The notes below the pieces were generated by a model. That model was not told the DNA's origin, did not search any database, and saw only the letters and a program-made list of their open reading frames with translations. A stretch of DNA of 64,000 nucleotides from Clostridia bacterium (GTDB lineage: Bacteria > Bacillota > Clostridia > Oscillospirales > RGIG5299), in the NCBI GenBank assembly GCA_017504945.1, contig JAFVQJ010000023.1, positions 1 through 64,000 on the forward strand, in the 5' to 3' direction. Positions 8,140 through 16,345 of the stretch are shown piece by piece. Position numbers and translations under genes: made by a program. The stretch's first letter is position 1; every line of letters begins with the position of its first letter.

Positions 8140-10188
8140 TTATTTTCCGAGTCCGTAATGTGCGAAAATATATATAGGGACCGCAGACCAGCCGTGGCAA
8201 AGGCTTCCCGCATTGGAAAAATCGCTTTCGCCCTTTTCGGTCTCCCAGAAGGTATCGGCGCCGTGGGAAAGCATTTTGCCCCACACGCTTTCGATATCGT
8301 CAACTACGTAATCGGCGTTTTTCTTATTTTTCAAAAGCGCCTCGTAGCTGAAAACTGTCATACTTACCGACGTTTTTATAAGCTCGCCGCTCATAATGAG
8401 ATCTTCAACGCCTTTGACATATTTTTCGGGGACGGCATCGGTATAGAGCATAAGCGCTTGGGTAAGCTCGTGAAGCGGCTTTTCGTCGCCGTGACGGGTA
8501 ACGAAGCCGCCCGATTCGTAATCGAAAAAGCTTTCGAAGGTCGCTCTTTTTAATGCGGAGGCGGCATCGGCGTAGTAGGACGCGAGTGCGGGACGTATCT
8601 GCTTGCAGATAAGGGAAAAGCAGTGAAGTGCGTCGGCAACGAAGGCACAAAGGGGAGCCTCGTAGCGTTTTTCGTCCGTTTCATTAAAATATTCGGCGCC
8701 GTCAAGTCCCTTTCGCCACTCGTAGAAATTCCAATATTTCTTACCTCTGTAAAGCGGAATAAGCCCCGTTTCGTCAATCCTGCCGATAAATCCGTCGGCG
8801 ATGACCTTTAGTGAGTCGAAGATGGTTGCGGCAAGAGAATTATCCTTGCAATATAAGGTATATTCCCATACCTCTCTCAGATAGATCGCCGTGAACGACG
8901 GTATGGTGATGGGAACGATTCCGGGCGGGCAAAGCTCAAGCGTACCGTCCTCGCGAAGAGAGTAGCTCATCATTTCAAGTGCCTCGCGCGGAAAATCCGA
9001 TTCGCCGAAGGCGTAGTAGCCGCAGAGGATCTGGATTCGGCTGTCCATTCCGTACATCGCCTGCTCGCGCCACGGACAGTCCTCGTAATGCTCGTGCATA
9101 CAAAGACCGAGCGTTTTTGCGGCGGTATTCCATATATCGAGATGAAGCTTGCTTGAGACGGTTGGAGTGAGATGATTGAGAGGGTAATCGGTCCTTTTAA
9201 CGCCCGTGTGATGTATCTCGCCCTTTTTGGAATAGATATGAAGCTCGATATATCTGCCGCCGAGCCTTAAAAACGGGTGTAAAAAGCTGTTTTCGCCCTC
9301 CTTTGCCGTGTAGCGAAGGGCAAAGCTTCGACCTCCGAGGCTTGCTCTCACTCTGCCGTCGGCAATATGCTCGCCGTAGCCGATAAGCACCTCGGTGCCG
9401 TGCGGAAGAGAGGCAAAAAGCTCGAAAAGCCCAGCGCACTCACCCATAAGATCGAATATTGCAAAAACGCCGTCGGCATCGGAGGAGATGCTCCATTTGA
9501 GCGAAGCGCCGTCTGTAAAAATGCCGCTTTCACTCTCTTTTAAAACGGCGTTTTGTATTCTTTGCGCCTTGTTGCTGCCGCCGTTTTCGTAAAATACGCC
9601 GTATTTTACGGGTTTGCCCTTCAAAGTTTCGGAAATTACGGGCTTTTTGATATTCCTTTTAAAGAGCGCCTTTTTCTTTGAAACGGGAACGCTGCTTTTA
9701 AAGGGAAACTCGGCTGCGGTAGCATCATAGTCAAAATTGAAATTAAGCTGTGCCGAGATAAGCTCGCAAGCCTCGAGATAGCCGTTGTTTTTGCGGGAGA
9801 GGCAGCTCTCGTCGCTTATCAAAAGGCTTTTTTCTCCCTCGAAAACGGAGAAGATGACGCCTGCCTTCTGCACTCTTACGGTGCTTGTGTTTATTCCTGC
9901 CGCATACTGTGCGATATGAAGAGTGTTTTTTCCCGAAATTACGAAATCGGTGATATCGAGCTCCTCGTATATCTGATGATGCTCGTAGTCAGCCATTTGA
10001 CCGCAGTTTACGAAGCTTCCGTTTATATAAACGGCGTAGGCGGAATAGACCGAAAGATAAAGCGTTACCTTACCGCTTTTTTCGGCGGTAAAGTCGGAAA
10101 GGTAATCAAAATAGCAGTTTTGGCATTTTTTCGGATCGTATCCCGATGCGAATATCCATTTTGCTCGCAAAAAGGGGTTGAAGTCCAT
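8140..10188 (-). CDS. Alpha-L-rhamnosidase-like glycoside hydrolase (GH78 type)
   Basis: A 682-residue cytosolic protein without signal peptide. N-terminal beta-sandwich domains (about 1-340) precede an (alpha/alpha)6-barrel domain. The family motif lies at 366-384: HEHYEDCPWREQ followed by MYGMDSR, the GH78-type region that contains the catalytic acid, here in a subfamily form with REQ in place of the classical RDER. Further barrel motifs are WNFYEWR and CHGWSA near the C-terminus. GH78 enzymes release terminal L-rhamnose from plant or microbial glycosides. Nine bases separate it from the MATE gene upstream, so it is the last gene of the operon. Exact substrate is not assignable. Confidence 0.82.
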   Translation of the reverse strand: MDFNPFLRAKWIFASGYDPKKCQNCYFDYLSDFTAEKSGKVTLYLSVYSAYAVYINGSFVNCGQMADYEHHQIYEELDITDFVISGKNTLHIAQYAAGINTSTVRVQKAGVIFSVFEGEKSLLISDESCLSRKNNGYLEACELISAQLNFNFDYDATAAEFPFKSSVPVSKKKALFKRNIKKPVISETLKGKPVKYGVFYENGGSNKAQRIQNAVLKESESGIFTDGASLKWSISSDADGVFAIFDLMGECAGLFELFASLPHGTEVLIGYGEHIADGRVRASLGGRSFALRYTAKEGENSFLHPFLRLGGRYIELHIYSKKGEIHHTGVKRTDYPLNHLTPTVSSKLHLDIWNTAAKTLGLCMHEHYEDCPWREQAMYGMDSRIQILCGYYAFGESDFPREALEMMSYSLREDGTLELCPPGIVPITIPSFTAIYLREVWEYTLYCKDNSLAATIFDSLKVIADGFIGRIDETGLIPLYRGKKYWNFYEWRKGLDGAEYFNETDEKRYEAPLCAFVADALHCFSLICKQIRPALASYYADAASALKRATFESFFDYESGGFVTRHGDEKPLHELTQALMLYTDAVPEKYVKGVEDLIMSGELIKTSVSMTVFSYEALLKNKKNADYVVDDIESVWGKMLSHGADTFWETEKGESDFSNAGSLCHGWSAVPIYIFAHYGLGK

Positions 10189-10197
10189 AATATCACC

Positions 10198-11523
10198 TTA
10201 ATAATCGTATTTTTTCTTATTGGCGGCAAGAAAAATAAGGGTTACGGCAACCGCCATTATCTCGGCGGCGACTAGCGAGAGCCATATGCCGTCTATCTGC
10301 CAGATGAGAGGGAATAAAAGCACGGCGCCGATCTGGAAAACGAGTGTTCTGAGAAAGGATATAACGGCGGAAATAAGTCCGTTATTGAGCGCCGTGAAAA
10401 AGGAGGAGCCGAAAATCGCAATTCCCGCAAATAGAAACACGAAGGAATAGAAAAAGAAGGCTCTTTCGGTGAGGGAAAGAAGGCTTTGATCGTATCCCAC
10501 GAAAAGAAGAGAGAGGGGACGTGCAAGAAGCTGACAGGCAAAAAGCATTGCTACCGAGCAGACTCCGATTATCACGAAGCTTTTTTTGAGCAGGCTTTTG
10601 AATTCGGCACTGTTTTTTGCACCGAAATTGTAGCTTATAACGGGTGCCGAGCCGACGGAATAGCCGATAAAAATACTGTTGAATATAAGGCTTACGTACA
10701 TAAGCACGCCGTAGGCGGCAACGCCGTCCTCTCCCGCATAGGCAAGAAGCTGAACGTTATAGAGCATACTTACCACAGACATTGAGATATTGGTCATAAG
10801 CTCGGACGAGCCGTTGGTTACCGTTTTTAAGATCGACGCTCCGTCGAAGCCGGTCCTTCCGAGCTTTAAAAGGCTTGAATTTTTTCTGCCGAAATATACG
10901 AGCGGGAAAATGCCGCCGACTACCTGACTCAAAACCGTCGCCGTAGCCGCGCCGATAAGTCCCATACCAAAGACCGCGATAAAAAGGGCGTCGAGCACGA
11001 TATTGGTAACGCCTGCCGCGATAGACGAATAAAGTCCGAGTTTCGGCTTTTCGGCGGTTATGAAAAGAGCCTGGAATTCAAACTGCAAAATACAAAAGGG
11101 CACACCTGCCAAAATTATTCTGCCGTATAAAATGCAGTTTTCAAGAAGAACGCCGGCGGCGCCTAAAAATTTCGTGAAGGGAAGAATGAGGAGATTTCCC
11201 AAAAGAGTAAGAAGCACGCCCGTTATTATTGAAATGTAAACTATAAGAGAAAAGACGGAATTTGCCTTCTTTTCATTGCCCTCGCCGAGCGTTTTAGCAA
11301 TGAGGGCGCTTCCGCCCGTGCCGAACATAAAGCCGACGCCGCCGAGTATCATAAGAAAGGGCATTATAAAGTTTACGGCGGTAAATTCCTCCTTGCCCAC
11401 GAAATTGGAAACGAAAAATCCGTCGACTATTCCGTAAACGGAGGTGAAAATAAGCATAATTATCGAGGGCAGAGTAAAGCGGATTATGCGCTTATAGGTA
11501 AAGTGGTCCGAGAGCTTTATCAT
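10198..11523 (-). CDS. MATE family efflux transporter
   Basis: A 441-residue polytopic membrane protein with about 12 hydrophobic segments. The MATE pattern GTGGSALIAKTLGEG is near 62-76, and AAATVLSQ-like repeats appear in both halves (GAATATVLSQVVGG). MATE proteins export cationic drugs or metabolites using Na+ or H+ gradients. It overlaps the stop of the upstream kinase-like gene by one base (TAATG), so translation is coupled. Substrate unknown. Confidence 0.9.
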   Translation of the reverse strand: MIKLSDHFTYKRIIRFTLPSIIMLIFTSVYGIVDGFFVSNFVGKEEFTAVNFIMPFLMILGGVGFMFGTGGSALIAKTLGEGNEKKANSVFSLIVYISIITGVLLTLLGNLLILPFTKFLGAAGVLLENCILYGRIILAGVPFCILQFEFQALFITAEKPKLGLYSSIAAGVTNIVLDALFIAVFGMGLIGAATATVLSQVVGGIFPLVYFGRKNSSLLKLGRTGFDGASILKTVTNGSSELMTNISMSVVSMLYNVQLLAYAGEDGVAAYGVLMYVSLIFNSIFIGYSVGSAPVISYNFGAKNSAEFKSLLKKSFVIIGVCSVAMLFACQLLARPLSLLFVGYDQSLLSLTERAFFFYSFVFLFAGIAIFGSSFFTALNNGLISAVISFLRTLVFQIGAVLLFPLIWQIDGIWLSLVAAEIMAVAVTLIFLAANKKKYDY

Positions 11524-12149
11524 TATTTTTCTCTGCTCCCAAAGCTGCTTCTTATATATTGCGCAACGGCGGGAACAAGCGATTTAATGTCCATTCCCGT
11601 GGTATTTACCGTAAGGTGATAATGATGAGGATCGCCCCAAGGAATATCGGAAATAAGAGCGCGTGTCTCTCTGCGACATTTGTCAATGCTCTTTATCTTG
11701 CTTATCATTTCCTTTTCTGAAAAGCTTTTTTCTTTGTCGGTCGCTCTGTCAAAGCATCTTGACACCCTCGAGAGCATCTCTGCGCAGACGAATATGTTAA
11801 AAGGAGCGTATTCCTCTAAGATTATATCGGCGTTTCTGCCTACTATAACGCAGTCTCTGCCCGATCTTGCTATCGATTCCAAAACCTTCTTTTGCTCAAG
11901 CAAAAGATTGGTCTTTGAGCTTTGAAAAACGGGAAGAGATATAAAGGAGCTGCCGAAGGTGAGCGGTATCTGCTGCCAGACGTTATTTTCAAGCGACGCC
12001 TCAACGTATTTTTCGTCAAGCTCGCAGTTTTTCGAGATGGCGGTGATTATCTCTCTGTCGTAATAATCAAAGCCGAGCTCGTCGGCAAGACGCTTTCCCA
12101 GCTCTCTGCCTCCGCTTCCGAATTCGCGGCTTACGGTAATAATTTTCAT
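11523..12149 (-). CDS. Cytidylate kinase-like family protein
   Basis: A 208-residue P-loop kinase of the cytidylate-kinase-like family. The N-terminal phosphate loop is ITVSREFGSGGRELGKRL and a second block is CVIVGRNAD. The LID region carries RRETRALISDIPWGDPHHYHL. It is not the housekeeping Cmk, which has a different glycine loop. The true substrate of this family is unproven. It is first gene of a three-gene operon with a MATE exporter and a rhamnosidase, with GAGAAGC as ribosome site. The family often sits next to MATE or other transport genes in Clostridia. Confidence 0.85.
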   Translation of the reverse strand: MKIITVSREFGSGGRELGKRLADELGFDYYDREIITAISKNCELDEKYVEASLENNVWQQIPLTFGSSFISLPVFQSSKTNLLLEQKKVLESIARSGRDCVIVGRNADIILEEYAPFNIFVCAEMLSRVSRCFDRATDKEKSFSEKEMISKIKSIDKCRRETRALISDIPWGDPHHYHLTVNTTGMDIKSLVPAVAQYIRSSFGSREK

Positions 12150-12187
12150 AATGCTTCTCCTTTGCCAAAGTGATGTCTATATATTTA

Positions 12188-12216
12188 AGTATAGCATAAA
12201 TACAATAAAACTACAA
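12188..12216 (-). promoter_or_regulatory. Promoter of the kinase-MATE-GH78 operon
   Basis: Minus-strand TTGTAG (12211-12216), 17-bp spacer, extended TGCTATACT (-10 at 12188-12193). It is back to back with the phosphatase promoter, with the -35 boxes only 7 bp apart. Confidence 0.65.
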
Positions 12217-12223
12217 CAGAAAC

Positions 12224-12252
12224 TTGACATTTTGCGCCGCCGAATTTATAAT
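12224..12252 (+). promoter_or_regulatory. Promoter of the LMW phosphatase gene
   Basis: TTGACA (12224-12229), 17-bp spacer, TATAAT (12247-12252), 27 bp before the ATG. Confidence 0.8.
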
Positions 12253-12279
12253 AAATAAAACGGAAAAAGAGGTAACGGA

Positions 12280-12729
12280 ATGAAAAAGGTGCTTTTTTTA
12301 TGCCACGGCAATATCTGCCGCTCGCCCATAGCGGAATACGTGTTTAAGAATATTTCAAAGGGCAGGGAAATATACTGCGAATCGAAGGCGGTGTCGTCAG
12401 AGGAGCTTGGAAATCCTATCTATCCTCCCGCGGCGGCGGTGCTTCGCGCACACGGCGTGCCGTTTGGAAACCACAGAGCGCGCAAGACGGAAAAAAGCGA
12501 TTACGACGCCTTTGATTATATAATAGTAATGGAGAGCTACAATATTCCGCGTCTTATGAGAATAATCGGAGAAGACCCCAAAGGAAAGGTCCGCCGTCTG
12601 CTCGATTTCACAAATAAGCCGGGAGATATCGAGGACCCGTGGTACAGCGGAAATTTCGAGAAGGTATATTCGCAGATCGAAGAGGGCTGTTCCGCCTTGC
12701 TTAAAGTCCTCGACGGCGAAAATAAATAA
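12280..12729 (+). CDS. Low-molecular-weight protein tyrosine phosphatase
   Basis: A 149-residue cytosolic phosphatase. The catalytic P-loop CHGNICRSP starts at Cys8 (C-X5-R) and the general-acid loop DPWY lies near residue 118, so the active site is complete. Family members dephosphorylate tyrosine or arginine phosphates on proteins. The last 27 codons were copied into a tandem duplication and reappear as a fragment at 13953-14035. GAGGTAACGG supplies the ribosome site. The two secreted proteins downstream have their own promoters. Confidence 0.93.
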   Translation: MKKVLFLCHGNICRSPIAEYVFKNISKGREIYCESKAVSSEELGNPIYPPAAAVLRAHGVPFGNHRARKTEKSDYDAFDYIIVMESYNIPRLMRIIGEDPKGKVRRLLDFTNKPGDIEDPWYSGNFEKVYSQIEEGCSALLKVLDGENK

Positions 12730-12764
12730 AAATACAAAAACTGCAGTTTTTTATTAAAAAACTA

Positions 12765-12792
12765 TTGCATTTTGCTTAAAATTTTATATAAT
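12765..12792 (+). promoter_or_regulatory. Promoter of secreted protein, copy 1
   Basis: TTGCAT (12765-12770), 16-bp spacer, TATAAT (12787-12792). A GAAAGGAAAA ribosome site precedes the ATG at 12831. Confidence 0.75.
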
Positions 12793-12830
12793 AGAATTAC
12801 AATAAAATTTTTCGAAAGGAAAAAAGCAAA

Positions 12831-13736
12831 ATGAAAAAGATACTTGCAATAGCACTTACTCTTACTCTTATTTTAGCCCTTGCTGTTATGCCCACCAGCG
12901 CAGCTTCTCTCTCTTCCAACTGGACTGAGATCTGGAATATGGTTGACGGATGCGGCGAGCTCGTAGTGGATAACGACGGATCTATCTATTTCGATAGCGA
13001 AATCGGCGGCTTCCACGGCGGAATTGGTGTTACCTACAATGAAAAGGTAGCGGTTGACGGCCTTGAAATACACATTAAGCTTGAAAATCTTACCGGTGTA
13101 AATACATTCCTTCCCGCTACTCTCGGTCAGCTTATTTCAGTAAACCTTTCCGCAGATAAAGCAACCGATTTCGTACCCTACAGTGTTAACGGTACCGCAC
13201 AGGAACCCACTGCAGACTGGAAAAACCCCAATTGCGGCTTTGCTACCGGCCTTGACGTAAAGTGCCTCTCCACTGCAGCGGTTACCTTTACTCAGGTTGG
13301 CAACGACGAGACCTACGGTATCTTCGGCGGTATGACCTCCGCTATTAAGATCGGTTACGATGCAGTTGTCGGTGACGTTATTAACAGCGGCGACGAGTTC
13401 CTCCTCAAGTTCGTAGTTGACGGTGAAAACGTAAAGGTTCTCGTTAACGGCGCTGAGCTCGGCGTTACCTTCCTTGCAGCAGACGTTCTTGATGCAGAAG
13501 GTAAAGCATACCTCTCATTCAGCAATCAGGGCTTTGGTACCTCGCACGCAGCACTTATCGTTAAGTACATCAACGGTGTAGCAGCTAACGATTGGGCAGG
13601 CGAAGCAGGTTCTTGCGCTCCCATCACTCCCGATGAGCCCGAGACTCCCTCCGAGCCCGCTCCCTCTGAGCCCGAGTCCTCTATCGTTATCACTCCTCCC
13701 GCTGAGAACAAAGGCGGCTGCGGAAATAACGCATAA
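12831..13736 (+). CDS. Secreted protein with C-terminal KGGCGNNA, tandem copy 1
   Basis: A 301-residue exported protein of unknown function. The signal peptide (MKKILAIALTLTLILALAVM, ending near TSA-A) is identical to that of the next gene. The mature domain of about 230 residues is predicted mostly beta strand, with lectin-like patterns such as VDGLEIHIKLEN, FVVDGENVKVLVNGAEL and DAEGKAYLSF. A PSEPAPSEPESS linker then leads to the tail KGGCGNNA at the stop codon. There is no LPXTG motif and no C-terminal transmembrane helix. It is one of three paralogues in the window. Possible roles are surface lectin, glycan sensor or matrix component; none is demonstrated. Confidence 0.85.
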   Translation: MKKILAIALTLTLILALAVMPTSAASLSSNWTEIWNMVDGCGELVVDNDGSIYFDSEIGGFHGGIGVTYNEKVAVDGLEIHIKLENLTGVNTFLPATLGQLISVNLSADKATDFVPYSVNGTAQEPTADWKNPNCGFATGLDVKCLSTAAVTFTQVGNDETYGIFGGMTSAIKIGYDAVVGDVINSGDEFLLKFVVDGENVKVLVNGAELGVTFLAADVLDAEGKAYLSFSNQGFGTSHAALIVKYINGVAANDWAGEAGSCAPITPDEPETPSEPAPSEPESSIVITPPAENKGGCGNNA

Positions 13737-13753
13737 TTTGATTTAAAACTAAA

Positions 13754-13783
13754 GGATCCACCCATACGGGTGGATCTTTTGTT
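13754..13783 (+). terminator. Terminator of secreted protein copy 1
   Basis: GATCCACCC/GGGTGGATC stem followed by TTTTGTTTTTT. An almost identical hairpin ends copy 2 at 15053. Confidence 0.85.
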
Positions 13784-13952
13784 TTTTGCTAAAGTTAAGG
13801 GTGATTACCGCTCGAGCCACGAGGTTCCTCTATGATTGAAATTTCCCACTGCGCGTGGGGCGCCTATTTCTTGTAGCGATAAGAAATAGGAAAAGAAGCG
13901 CTTTAAAGGGGAAGCTTCCCCTATGCTCGCGAGCGAGAAAAAAGCAAAATCC
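13784..13952. other. Non-coding duplicated tail with small inverted repeats
   Basis: Part of a 402-bp stretch between the two secreted-protein genes. It holds CCGCTCGAGCC (13808-13818), the palindromic GGGGAAGCTTCCCC and CTCGCGAG motifs, and a segment (13840-13935) nearly identical to 15119-15215. No gene or recognised RNA was seen. The end is the duplication junction. Confidence 0.7.
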
Positions 13953-14035
13953 GCGGAAATTTCGAGAAGGTATATTCGCAGATCGAAGAGGGCTGTGCCG
14001 CCTTGCTTAAAGTCCTCGACGGCGAAAATAAATAA
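13953..14035 (+). pseudogene. Fragment of the LMW phosphatase gene (last 27 codons)
   Basis: This stretch matches 12647-12729 with a Ser to Ala codon change in the segment EEGC-S/A-ALLKV and the same stop codon. It lacks the catalytic loop and a start codon, so it is a passenger of the duplication and not functional. Confidence 0.9.
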
Positions 14036-14071
14036 AAATACAAAAACTACAGTTTTTTATTAAAAAAACTA

Positions 14072-14100
14072 TTGCATTTTGTTTAAAAAATATATATAAT
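14072..14100 (+). promoter_or_regulatory. Promoter of secreted protein, copy 2
   Basis: TTGCAT (14072-14077), 17-bp spacer, TATAAT (14095-14100). The spacer is one base longer than in copy 1, which may change relative expression. Confidence 0.75.
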
Positions 14101-14138
14101 AGAATTACAATAAAATTTTTCGAAAGGAAAAAAGCAAA

Positions 14139-15035
14139 ATGAAAAAGATACTTGCAATAGCACTTACCCTTACTCTTATTTTAGCCCTTGCTGTTATGCC
14201 CACCAGCGCAGCAACTCTCTCTTCCAACTGGAATGAGATCTGGAATATGTGTCTTGATGCAAATGGCGCTCAGGAACAGGCCGGCGAAGCAATTGCAGAC
14301 GATACAGGCGCTATCACCCTTAACAATGATGGCTTTGGTTGGTTCTCAAAAGTTGGTCTTGTGTACAATGAAAAGGTAACCGTTGATGGTCTTGAGCTTA
14401 TTATCTCCATAGATAACCTCTATGACGGTGCTGATCTCCCCGGTATGCCTACAGCACTTACTTCTTTCGTTAATGTTATTCTTTCTGCTGATAAAGCAGA
14501 CAACTTTGTTCAGTATGATGTCACCGATGGAACAAACCCCATGGGTGGTTTCTCTAACGGTCTAAACATGACAGCAGCTACTTCCGCAGCTTTGACCTTC
14601 GCCATGAATAACGACCGCGCTTCTTGGAGCGCATTCGGCGGTATGGATTCTGCTATTAAGGTTTCATATGAGAACCTTTATGGCAACTTTGCTGATGAGG
14701 CTGATATCACCGTTAAATTTGTTGCAAACGGCGACAATATTGATATTCTTCTTGACGGTCAAGTAGCAATGAGTTTTGCGGCAGCAGAGGTTCTCGATGC
14801 TGACGGTAAAGCATATCTCGCATTCGCAGCTAACGGCTACGGCAATGCAGCAGCTAATATGACCGTTAAAGCCATCAACGGCCAAACAGCTAACAGCTTC
14901 CTTGCCGCAGGTGGCGGAACACCCTACGCTCCCGACGCTCCTGAGTCAAGCGAGCCCGCTCCCTCTGAGCCCGAGTCCTCTATCGTTATCACTCCTCCCG
15001 CTGAGAACAAAGGCGGCTGCGGAAATAACGCATAA
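14139..15035 (+). CDS. Secreted protein with C-terminal KGGCGNNA, tandem copy 2
   Basis: A 298-residue exported paralogue of the preceding gene. The first 25 residues (signal peptide) and the last 29 (Ser/Pro/Glu linker plus KGGCGNNA) are identical, yet the mature domain between them differs at more than half of the positions. Shared anchors are LSSNW-EIWNM, YNEKV-VDGLE, LSADKA, FGGM-SAIK and DGKAYL. Function unknown. The pattern of conserved ends and divergent middle suggests diversification of the exposed domain or recombination with another family member. Confidence 0.85.
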   Translation: MKKILAIALTLTLILALAVMPTSAATLSSNWNEIWNMCLDANGAQEQAGEAIADDTGAITLNNDGFGWFSKVGLVYNEKVTVDGLELIISIDNLYDGADLPGMPTALTSFVNVILSADKADNFVQYDVTDGTNPMGGFSNGLNMTAATSAALTFAMNNDRASWSAFGGMDSAIKVSYENLYGNFADEADITVKFVANGDNIDILLDGQVAMSFAAAEVLDADGKAYLAFAANGYGNAAANMTVKAINGQTANSFLAAGGGTPYAPDAPESSEPAPSEPESSIVITPPAENKGGCGNNA

Positions 15036-15052
15036 TTTGATTTAAAACTAAA

Positions 15053-15080
15053 GGATCCACCCATACGGGTGGATCCTTTG
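15053..15080 (+). terminator. Terminator of secreted protein copy 2
   Basis: GGATCCACCC/GGGTGGATCC stem followed by TTTGTTTTTG; the duplicated counterpart of 13754-13783. Confidence 0.85.
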
Positions 15081-15642
15081 TTTTTGTTCAAACGGTGGCG
15101 GCGTCGCTTTCTCAAAATCCCCACTGCGCGTGGAGCGCCTATTTCTTGTAGCGACAAGAAATAGGAAAAGAAGCGCTTTAAAGGGGAAGCTTCCCCTATG
15201 CTCGCGAGAGAAAGGAAAACAAAAATCCCCTTTCACTTCGGCGAAAAGCATACGGAAGCAAAAGCTTCCTATGCATTTCTTATGCGAAAGGAAAGTTTAT
15301 ACAAAGGGTGAAAGGGGGTTGCTTGTTCGCATTTACCCCTCTTTTGTTGCGTTTCCAAAAGATGCGCAAGGTTTCAAAAGGGCGGTAGCCCTTTGCGGTT
15401 TCAAGGGGTTAGCCGCGAAGATGACATAAAGCAATAGATAAGTACAGCTAAAGCGGCGTAAGGGGGAAATTCCGAATCCCCCTTGCGCCGAGGGCGAGAA
15501 AAAGATTCTTTTCCCCCTTTTCTCATCTTTGAGAAAAGGGGAGCCCCGCGGCTCGAGCGGTAAAGCCCCGCGGCTTGAGCGGAAATGAAAAAGAAAAATC
15601 AAATTGGTGTGCGCCCTGCGGCTTGAGCGGGGGAAAAAGCAA
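15081..15642. repeat. Non-coding region with dispersed short repeats
   Basis: Over 500 bp without a credible gene. It contains the duplicated segment 15119-15215, hairpins such as GAAGC-AAAA-GCTTC near 15256, and three copies of CGGCYTGAGCGG (15549-15560, 15571-15582, 15619-15630), whose reverse complement also occurs at 13808. Open frames here are repetitive, purine-skewed and lack ribosome sites. It looks like accumulated intergenic repeat debris or a structured RNA of unknown type. Confidence 0.6.
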
Positions 15643-15663
15643 GATCCGCACAGCGTGCGGATC
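15643..15663 (-). terminator. Terminator of the YgjV-like gene
   Basis: GATCCGCA/TGCGGATC stem followed by TTGCTTTTT on the minus strand, just past the stop at 15674. Confidence 0.8.
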
Positions 15664-15673
15664 CGATTTAAAA

Positions 15674-16207
15674 TTATTTTCTTTTTATATCGTGCCTTAT
15701 AATTCCGAGCGCTATTGAAATAAGGCTGAGTATTTCGCAAATTATAGCGCCTATCGCAACGTTTGCGACGTTATATATAAGCCACGAGGGCGAGCTTATA
15801 AGTCCCGAAAGTCTTATTGCCTTGGAATTATCCTTGCTGTAGCCCACCGTCATCGCCGTAAGACCGATAACGGGAAGCAACTCAATAACGGCGTTAAACA
15901 GCGTGAATTCCTTTGAAAACAGCGTAAAGGTGGCAATATACGATAAAACGTATATTATGATAAATACCGCTATCCACACGGGGCTATCTGCTTTCAGCTT
16001 TTTCTTATCGTAAAAAACAAGCCCTCTTACCGTGTCGACGGCGTTTAAAATTCCGCCCGTGTAGGCGCCGAGCATAAAAAAGCTTATTGCAAAGAGGGTT
16101 GAGCCGAAAAGGTGGCAAATTATTACCGATTCCCTCTTTTTAAACTGATATGACAAAATATTAAACGCCATGGCGACTATGCCGACTGCCTGTGCAAGCT
16201 CTTCCAT
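15674..16207 (-). CDS. YgjV family inner-membrane protein
   Basis: A 177-residue membrane protein with five to six hydrophobic helices. The N-terminal pattern AQAVGIVAMAFNILSYQFKKR and the central AVIELLPVIGLTAMTVGYS match the YgjV-like (Imp-YgjV) family, whose function is unknown. Stand-alone gene with its own terminator, divergent from the aldo/keto reductase. Confidence 0.8.
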   Translation of the reverse strand: MEELAQAVGIVAMAFNILSYQFKKRESVIICHLFGSTLFAISFFMLGAYTGGILNAVDTVRGLVFYDKKKLKADSPVWIAVFIIIYVLSYIATFTLFSKEFTLFNAVIELLPVIGLTAMTVGYSKDNSKAIRLSGLISSPSWLIYNVANVAIGAIICEILSLISIALGIIRHDIKRK

Positions 16208-16290
16208 AAAATACTCCCCAAAAAACAGTTACTAAATTATATCACAAAACAATTCGGTAATCAAGATGACAAAAAGCCGATATATTTGTC

Positions 16291-16319
16291 TTGAAAGACA
16301 GTGCCGGTTGTGTTATAAT
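16291..16319 (+). promoter_or_regulatory. Promoter of the aldo/keto reductase gene
   Basis: TTGAAA (16291-16296), 17-bp spacer, TATAAT (16314-16319), 26 bp before the ATG at 16346. Confidence 0.75.
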
Positions 16320-16345
16320 TATAAAAAATTCTGCGGAGATGCGAT

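Larger units (their letters stand above)
12647..13952 (+). repeat. Tandem duplication, copy 1 (1306-bp unit)
   Basis: The unit starts inside the phosphatase gene, includes its last 83 bases, the promoter and gene of the 301-residue secreted protein, its terminator and about 170 bp of non-coding sequence. Copy 2 begins at 13953 with the same bases. The upstream leader, signal-peptide codons, tail codons, terminator and 13840-13935 are almost identical to copy 2, while the central coding region differs strongly. Confidence 0.9.
13953..15215 (+). repeat. Tandem duplication, copy 2
   Basis: Second copy of the unit described at 12647. It begins with the phosphatase 3' fragment, then leader, promoter, secreted-protein gene, terminator and the non-coding tail. 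Similarity fades after about 15215. A few indels in the leader shift the start codon offset from 1306 to 1308. Confidence 0.88.

Noticed and set aside
13953-14035. Functional second phosphatase
   Set aside because: Only the last 27 codons are present, without P-loop or start.
15130-15740. Open frames of 67-135 residues on both strands in the repeat-rich spacer
   Set aside because: Low-complexity, overlapping repeats and the YgjV gene, with no ribosome site or family similarity.
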